This document shows, in pieces, positions 22,031-26,165 of a stretch of DNA of 26,165 bases. Numbering within the stretch: position 1 is the stretch's first letter; each line of letters starts with the position of its first letter. Below the pieces are notes generated by a model, which was given only the letters and a program-made list of their open reading frames with translations, was not told the origin of the DNA and did no database searches. The stretch is from contig CAJULM010000037.1 in the NCBI GenBank assembly GCA_910587285.1, positions 1 through 26,165 on the forward strand. The letters are read 5' to 3'. The stretch comes from an uncultured Oscillospiraceae bacterium. Its GTDB lineage: Bacteria > Bacillota > Clostridia > Oscillospirales > Oscillospiraceae. Both the position numbers and the translations under genes were made by a program.

Positions 22031-23833
22031 TTACGATTTGGAGATGGCGTCAAAGCGGCAGTTGTTCAGGCACAGGCCGCAGTGGATGCACTTGTTTTGG
22101 TCGATGACGTGGGGCGCCTTCACCGCGCCGGAGATGGCGTCCACTGGGCAGTTCCGGGCGCACAGGGTGCAGCCCTTGCACTTGCCCGGGTCGATGATGT
22201 ACCGGGTGAGGTTGCGGCACACCCCGGCGGGGCAGCGCTTGTCCACCACGTGGGCGATGTATTCGTCCCGGAAGTATTGCAGGGTGGACAGCACCGGGTT
22301 GGGGGCGGACTGGCCCAGGGCGCACAGGGCGGAGTCCTTCAGGTGGTGGCACAGCTCCTCGATGGTGTCCAGGTCCTCCAAAGTGCCCTTGCCGTCGGTG
22401 ATTTTGCAGAGGAGGTCGTACAGCCGCTTGGTGCCGATGCGGCAGGGGACGCACTTGCCGCAGGACTCGTCCACGCAGAACTCCAGGAAGAACTTGGCGA
22501 TGTCCACCATGCAGTTGTCCTCGTCCATGACGATGAGGCCGCCGGAGCCCATCATGGAGCCGATGGCGGTGAGGGAGTCATAGTCGATGGGGGTGTCGAT
22601 GAGCTCCGCGGGGATGCAGCCGCCGGAGGGGCCGCCGGTTTGGGCGGCCTTGAACTTCTTCCCGTTGGGGATGCCGCCGCCGATGTCCTCGATGATGGTG
22701 CGCAGGGTGGTGCCCATGGGGACCTCCACCAGGCCGGTGTTGGTGATCTTGCCGCCCAGGGCGAACACCTTGGTGCCCTTGGACTTCTCGGTGCCGATGG
22801 CGGCGAACTTCTCCCAGCCGTTGTTGAGAATCCAGGTGATGTTGGCGTAGGTCTCCACGTTGTTGAGCAGGGTGGGCTTGCCGAACAGGCCCTTGACGGC
22901 GGGGAAGGGGGGGCGGGGCCGGGGCTCGCCCCGGTGGCCCTCGATGGAGGTGATGAGGGCGGTCTCCTCGCCGCACACGAACGCGCCCGCGCCCAGCCGC
23001 AGCTCCAGCCTGAAGGAGAAGCCGGAGCCCAGGATGTCGTCGCCCAGCAGGCCGTACTCCTCGGCCTGGGCGATGGCCAGCTCCAGCCGCTTCACGGCGA
23101 TGGGGTACTCGGCGCGGATGTAGATGTAGCCCTGATGAGAACCCACGGCGTAGCCCGCGATGGTCATGGCCTCAATGACGGAGAAGGGGTCGCCCTCCAG
23201 CACCGAGCGGTCCATGAACGCGCCGGGGTCGCCCTCGTCGGCGTTGCAGCACACGTACTTCACGCCGTCGTCGCTCTTGGCGTCATAGGTGAACTGCCAT
23301 TTGGTGCCGGTGGGGAAGCCCGCGCCGCCCCGGCCCCGCAGGCCGGACTGCTTCAGCGCGTCGATGATCTCCTGGGGCGGGGTTTTCTCGGTGAGGATGC
23401 GCTCCAGGGCGGTGTAGCCGTCCACGCCGATGTACTCGTCGATGGACTCCGGGTTGATGACGCCGCAGTTGCGCAGGGCGATGCGCAGCTGGTGCTTGTA
23501 GAACTGGGTGTCCGCCAGAGAGGTGACGGACTGACCCTCCTCCCCCTCCATGTGGAGCAGGCGCTTGACGATGCGGCCCTTGACGATGTGCTCGGACACG
23601 ATCTCGTGTACGTCGTCCACAGTGACCCGGGTGTAGCACGCCCCCTCGGGGAACACCATGACGATGGGGCCCATAGCGCACAGGCCGAAGCAGCCGGTCT
23701 TGACCACCCGGACCTCCTGGTCCATCCCGGCGGTCTTGAGGGCCTGCTCAAACTCGGTGATGAGCTTGGGGCTTTCCGAGGAGGTACAGCCGGTGCCGGT
23801 GCACACCATGATATGGCTTCGGATATGGCTCAT
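22031..23833 (-). CDS. hndC: NADH dehydrogenase subunit, NuoF/HndC-like
   Basis: 600 aa. N-terminal thioredoxin-like [2Fe-2S] domain (C11, C16, C48, C52), then the NuoF core with the FMN/NAD-binding glycine stretch GLRGRGGAGFPTG (164-176) and LGAGAFVCGEETAL. A [4Fe-4S] set in ESCGKCVPCR with a later Cys (C458, C461, C464, C504) follows. The C-terminal 2x[4Fe-4S] ferredoxin has two C-x2-C-x2-C-x3-C sets (552-562 and 582-592). This extended form is typical of hydrogenase and formate dehydrogenase electron-transfer subunits that bind FMN and NAD(H). GGGAGG upstream of the ATG supports the start. It lies 21 bp after the small ferredoxin gene in transcription order. Confidence 0.96.
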   Translation of the reverse strand: MSHIRSHIMVCTGTGCTSSESPKLITEFEQALKTAGMDQEVRVVKTGCFGLCAMGPIVMVFPEGACYTRVTVDDVHEIVSEHIVKGRIVKRLLHMEGEEGQSVTSLADTQFYKHQLRIALRNCGVINPESIDEYIGVDGYTALERILTEKTPPQEIIDALKQSGLRGRGGAGFPTGTKWQFTYDAKSDDGVKYVCCNADEGDPGAFMDRSVLEGDPFSVIEAMTIAGYAVGSHQGYIYIRAEYPIAVKRLELAIAQAEEYGLLGDDILGSGFSFRLELRLGAGAFVCGEETALITSIEGHRGEPRPRPPFPAVKGLFGKPTLLNNVETYANITWILNNGWEKFAAIGTEKSKGTKVFALGGKITNTGLVEVPMGTTLRTIIEDIGGGIPNGKKFKAAQTGGPSGGCIPAELIDTPIDYDSLTAIGSMMGSGGLIVMDEDNCMVDIAKFFLEFCVDESCGKCVPCRIGTKRLYDLLCKITDGKGTLEDLDTIEELCHHLKDSALCALGQSAPNPVLSTLQYFRDEYIAHVVDKRCPAGVCRNLTRYIIDPGKCKGCTLCARNCPVDAISGAVKAPHVIDQNKCIHCGLCLNNCRFDAISKS

Positions 23834-23854
23834 AGTTGGTTCCTCCCTCTTTTA

Positions 23855-24223
23855 TCATTCGGCCGCGCCGATGGTGTAGTCCTGGACCACGTTGTGATTG
23901 ACCAGGTGCTGCTCCACGATGGCGGGGATCATCTCCGGGCGCAGGCGCACGTAGGTCACCTTCTCCTCGCCGGGGACAAATACCTCGGCCACCGGCTCTA
24001 AGCGGCACACGCCGATGCAGCCCGTCTGGGATACGGTGACGTTGGTCAGGCCACGGCGGTTGATTTCATCCAAAAAGGCGGTCATCACAGGGCGGGCCCC
24101 GGCGGCGATGCCGCAGGTGGCCATGCCCACCACCACGCGGATATTGCTCTCGTCATTTTCCCGCAGGTCCATCTGGCGCTTCATTTTTTCCCGGATGGCC
24201 TTGAGTTCTTCTAAGCTTTTCAT
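23855..24223 (-). CDS. hndB: (2Fe-2S) ferredoxin domain protein, HndB-like
   Basis: 122-aa thioredoxin-fold ferredoxin-like protein. A helical N-terminus (SLEELKAIREKMKRQMDL) precedes the core VVGMATCGIAAGARPVMTAF and the second ligand loop QTGCIGVCRLEPVAEVFV. Only three cysteines of the usual four-Cys pattern are visible (C37, C69, C73), which I believe is common in this HndB group rather than a defect. HndB is the small electron-transfer subunit of the HndABCD complex. Its start overlaps the end of the HATPase gene by 4 bp, indicating coupled translation. Confidence 0.9.
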   Translation of the reverse strand: MKSLEELKAIREKMKRQMDLRENDESNIRVVVGMATCGIAAGARPVMTAFLDEINRRGLTNVTVSQTGCIGVCRLEPVAEVFVPGEEKVTYVRLRPEMIPAIVEQHLVNHNVVQDYTIGAAE

Positions 24224-24801
24224 GTAATCTCTCCTTCGATTCCGGCGGCGGGGAGCGCATCCGCCGCCGCGTCGTTTTCCTGTTCGGTCAGATAGTCCTG
24301 AATCCAGGCGAACACCTCCGGCTCCGCCAGGGAGATATCATCGCCCAAAATGTCCCGCAGCTCCGCGGTGGACAGCGCCGCCTCCCCCTTCGGGGTGGTG
24401 TGGCGGTAGGTCAGCTCCATCTCCGGGCTGCCCTGGATGAGCAGGGCCGTCGTCCCGGCCAAATCTCCCAGGGGGGGGCAGTCCAGGTGCCGGCGCTGAA
24501 AGCGGGCGGTGACGGTGGTGCCCGCGCCCAGGGCGCTCTCGATGGCCAGCGACCCGCCGGTCTGCTCCGCCGTCAGGCGCAGCAGGGGCAGGCCCAGCCC
24601 CACCTTCCGGGTGGTGCGGGTGGTGGTGAAGGGGTCGGTGACCTGGGCGAGAAACTCCGGGGACATTCCCCGGCCGTCGTCGGCGATGGTGAGGGTGAGC
24701 CAGCCGGCCTCGTCCTCCTCCAAGGTGACGGCCACGTGGCTGGCCCCCGCGGCCACCGAGTTTTTGGCCACGTCTAAGAGATGGAGGGAGAGGTCCTTCA
24801 T
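24220..24801 (-). CDS. HATPase-domain protein in the hydrogenase operon
   Basis: 193 aa. Residues ~1-105 form a GHKL-type ATPase domain: N box DVAKNSVAAGA, G1 IADDGRGMS, and G2 TRKVGLGLPLLRL. The histidine phospho-acceptor and dimerisation domain of sensor kinases are absent. The C-terminal ~80 residues are a separate region (ELTYRHTTPKGEAALSTAEL, then EPEVFAWIQDYL) with no assigned function. It is wedged between the NuoE-like and HndB-like genes with 4-bp overlaps at both ends, so its amount is tied to the complex. From memory, such genes occur in the same place in other Clostridia hydrogenase operons. A regulatory or assembly role is likely but unproven. Confidence 0.85.
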   Translation of the reverse strand: MKDLSLHLLDVAKNSVAAGASHVAVTLEEDEAGWLTLTIADDGRGMSPEFLAQVTDPFTTTRTTRKVGLGLPLLRLTAEQTGGSLAIESALGAGTTVTARFQRRHLDCPPLGDLAGTTALLIQGSPEMELTYRHTTPKGEAALSTAELRDILGDDISLAEPEVFAWIQDYLTEQENDAAADALPAAGIEGEIT

Positions 24802-25301
24802 CCCTTTTTGATGTACTCGTCCAAAATGGGGCCCACCTGGGCGGCGGTGAGGCGGCCGTACACATCGTCGTTAATCATCATGACGGGGGCCAGGCCGCAC
24901 GCGCCGATGCAGCGGCAGGCGTCCAGGGAGAACAGCCCGTCGTTGGTGATGCCGCCGGGGGCGATGTTCAGCTTCTTCTCCACCGCGGCCAGCACATCCG
25001 CCGCGCCCTTGACGTAGCAGGCGGTGCCCAGGCACACAGAGATCTGGTACTTTCCCTTGGGGTTGAGGGAGAAGAAGGAGTAAAAGCTGGCCACGCCGTA
25101 GATTTCAGACAGGGGGATATCCAGCCCCTCGGCCACCATGATCTGGACCTCCTCGGGCAGATAGCCGAAGATTTCCTGGGCGGCCTGAAGCACCGGCATG
25201 GTGGCGCCGGGCTGGCCCTTGTGCGCCTCGATGACATGGCGCAGGCGTTCTTCCTGTTCCGGAGTGCCCCGGTAGGGGACTGCGGTCTTGCAGTTAGGCA
25301 T
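24798..25301 (-). CDS. hndA: NADH dehydrogenase subunit, NuoE/HndA-like
   Basis: 167 aa. A helical N-terminal domain with PVLQAAQEIFGYLPEEV and IYGVASFYSFF is followed by a thioredoxin-like [2Fe-2S] domain with C90-x4-C95 (SVCLGTACYVKGA) and C131-x3-C135 (RCIGACGLAPV), the standard NuoE ligand set. It passes electrons between the NuoF-like FMN subunit and the hydrogenase chain. The start at 25301 is fixed by AAGGAGG upstream; the open frame to 25397 covers the untranslated leader. It is first in the five-gene operon, about 110 nt after the expected transcription start. Confidence 0.95.
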   Translation of the reverse strand: MPNCKTAVPYRGTPEQEERLRHVIEAHKGQPGATMPVLQAAQEIFGYLPEEVQIMVAEGLDIPLSEIYGVASFYSFFSLNPKGKYQISVCLGTACYVKGAADVLAAVEKKLNIAPGGITNDGLFSLDACRCIGACGLAPVMMINDDVYGRLTAAQVGPILDEYIKKG

Positions 25302-25376
25302 TTCGCTTCCTCCTTGTTTTGATCTGGGGCGGGCGGAGTGGGCCGCCGCCCCGATGTTGCAGAAATGAAATAAAGC

Positions 25377-25413
25377 GTCCGGGCGAAGCATCAGCATGGA
25401 AGATCACCCGGAC
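25377..25413 (-). promoter_or_regulatory. Hairpin at the very 5' end of the hydrogenase operon leader
   Basis: Stem GTCCGGG/CCCGGAC with a 23-nt loop; the predicted transcript would begin at or next to the first stem base. It could stabilise the mRNA or serve in regulation. No ligand-binding motif was recognised. Confidence 0.45.
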
Positions 25414-25418
25414 AAGCT

Positions 25419-25448
25419 ATTCTATCATACGGCAGTACGGTTTGTCCA
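25419..25448 (-). promoter_or_regulatory. Promoter of the hydrogenase operon
   Basis: On the minus strand: -35 TGGACA (25443-25448), an 18-nt spacer and -10 TAGAAT (25419-25424), each one mismatch from consensus. The predicted start is about 110 nt upstream of the NuoE-like gene and directly after the PHP gene, so the operon need not depend on the PHP promoter. Confidence 0.65.
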
Positions 25449-25478
25449 AGCTAACAGCATAAAAATCACCAAAAATCG

Positions 25479-26165
25479 TCAGGAAATTCCATCCGCGCCT
25501 GGCGCACCCTGGCGCAGCCAGCTCAGAACCGCCTGAGGGGACCGCTCCAAGAGGGGCATATACTGGTGGGCGTCCTGGATTTGGTCCAGATAGTGTGCGT
25601 CGCTGGCGTCGAAATGGGCCACCCCCCGCAGGTCTGGCCGTTGGAACAAATCCGGCGGGCAGCCTCTGGAGGTTTCCGCCACGGGAAAGCCCATAGCCGG
25701 GTCCCACAGGCCCAGGTTGGCCAGTAGGGAGAAGGAGGGCCGGTCGATGTGGGCGGGGTAGGCCACGCCGCCGTGGGCGCGGACCAGGGCGGCCGCCTCG
25801 TAGATGCCGATGGCGGCCGCCCCGGCCAGAAAAGCGGTCTCCTCCCCCAGCGGGCGGTCCTTCTCGTCTAAGTACAGCTGCGGGCCAAAGACGGCGGGGT
25901 TGTTTGGGATGGGGGGCAGCTTCTCCCGCACCAGGGCGGAAAACGCGCCGGCCTCCTCCAGACCGGGGAACAGGCACACCACATGGGCCTCCTCGGCGGT
26001 GGTGAGCTCCATCCCCGGCAGGGCCAGCAGGCCGTAGCGCTCCGCGGCCCGGCAGAAGGCGGCGCAGTTGCCGCAGGTGTTGTGGTCGGTGAGGGCCGCC
26101 ACCTCCAGCCCCGCCAGCGCGCACATCCGGCGGATCTGCCGGTTCAGTCCCTGGTGGAGGATAAA
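25479..26165 (-). CDS. PHP domain protein (5' end beyond the window)
   Basis: At least 229 aa of a PHP-domain metal-dependent phosphoesterase-like protein. Visible PHP motifs are LEVAALTDHNTCGNC (part of the metal site with D-H-N-T), LPGMELTTAEEAHVVCLFPG, VAYPAHIDRPSFS and HFDASDAHYLDQI, the last supplying late metal ligands. The frame is open to the right edge with no start signal, and the first PHP motif (H-x-H) is missing, so the N-terminus lies outside. Closest relatives of this type act on small phosphate esters or nucleotides. It sits directly upstream of the hydrogenase operon on the same strand, with a promoter between them. Confidence 0.85.
   Translation of the reverse strand, partial: FILHQGLNRQIRRMCALAGLEVAALTDHNTCGNCAAFCRAAERYGLLALPGMELTTAEEAHVVCLFPGLEEAGAFSALVREKLPPIPNNPAVFGPQLYLDEKDRPLGEETAFLAGAAAIGIYEAAALVRAHGGVAYPAHIDRPSFSLLANLGLWDPAMGFPVAETSRGCPPDLFQRPDLRGVAHFDASDAHYLDQIQDAHQYMPLLERSPQAVLSWLRQGAPGADGIS

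Noticed and set aside
22082..24001. A 639-codon plus-strand open frame opposite the NuoF-like gene
   Set aside because: The composition (Gly/Ala/Val/His/Asp-rich) is that of an antisense shadow. The opposite strand encodes complete, motif-bearing subunits.

Overview
The window looks like a chromosomal segment from a GC-rich anaerobic Clostridia bacterium, most likely a gut Oscillospiraceae (Flavonifractor / Pseudoflavonifractor / Lawsonibacter type). Reasons: strong AGGAGG-type ribosome binding sites, an hnd-type [FeFe] hydrogenase operon, a folT gene under a tetrahydrofolate (THF) riboswitch, SLH-domain surface proteins and an SdpR/SdpI-like pair. The species assignment is inference; no rRNA or marker tree is available.

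Left part (1-4058): ybaB, a Nudix hydrolase and an M3 oligoendopeptidase run forward. A parS-like 16-mer lies in the 50-bp gap before the peptidase. A strong bidirectional terminator separates them from a reverse-strand GH13 glycoside hydrolase. Next (4259-7014) is a compact phage-derived cassette: two tail/baseplate-type proteins sharing a C-terminal motif, a tail-collar protein, a holin-like protein and a CHAP endolysin with an SLH-like tail. It ends in a perfect 18-bp terminator and has no capsid, portal or terminase genes. A reverse-strand GNAT acetyltransferase with its own promoter follows.

Middle (8155-14201): a four-gene forward operon encodes a membrane-fusion adaptor, a MacB/LolD-type ATPase, a MacB/FtsX-type permease and a secreted SLH-domain protein. 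Then come four reverse genes in two units. One is a MATE efflux pump followed by a MarR regulator. The other is an ArsR-family (SdpR-like) repressor followed by a DUF1648/SdpI-like membrane protein. Each unit has a recognisable promoter with inverted repeats.

Right part (17377-26165): a THF riboswitch precedes folT. An AGCS amino-acid/cation symporter follows, and its start codon lies inside a terminator-like hairpin. Then comes a 76-aa protein of unknown function with its own likely promoter. A three-unit tandem array of hairpins abuts the 3' end of a reverse-strand electron-bifurcating-type hydrogenase operon. In transcription order that operon is NuoE-like, HATPase-domain protein, small 2Fe-2S protein, NuoF-like and [FeFe] hydrogenase group A6 type. 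A PHP-domain gene upstream runs off the right edge.

No tRNA, rRNA, CRISPR array, insertion sequence or toxin gene was recognised. The least ordinary features are the isolated phage tail/lysis cassette, the terminator that contains a start codon, the duplicated gene-end/terminator repeats, and the paired operators around the sdpR-like promoter.
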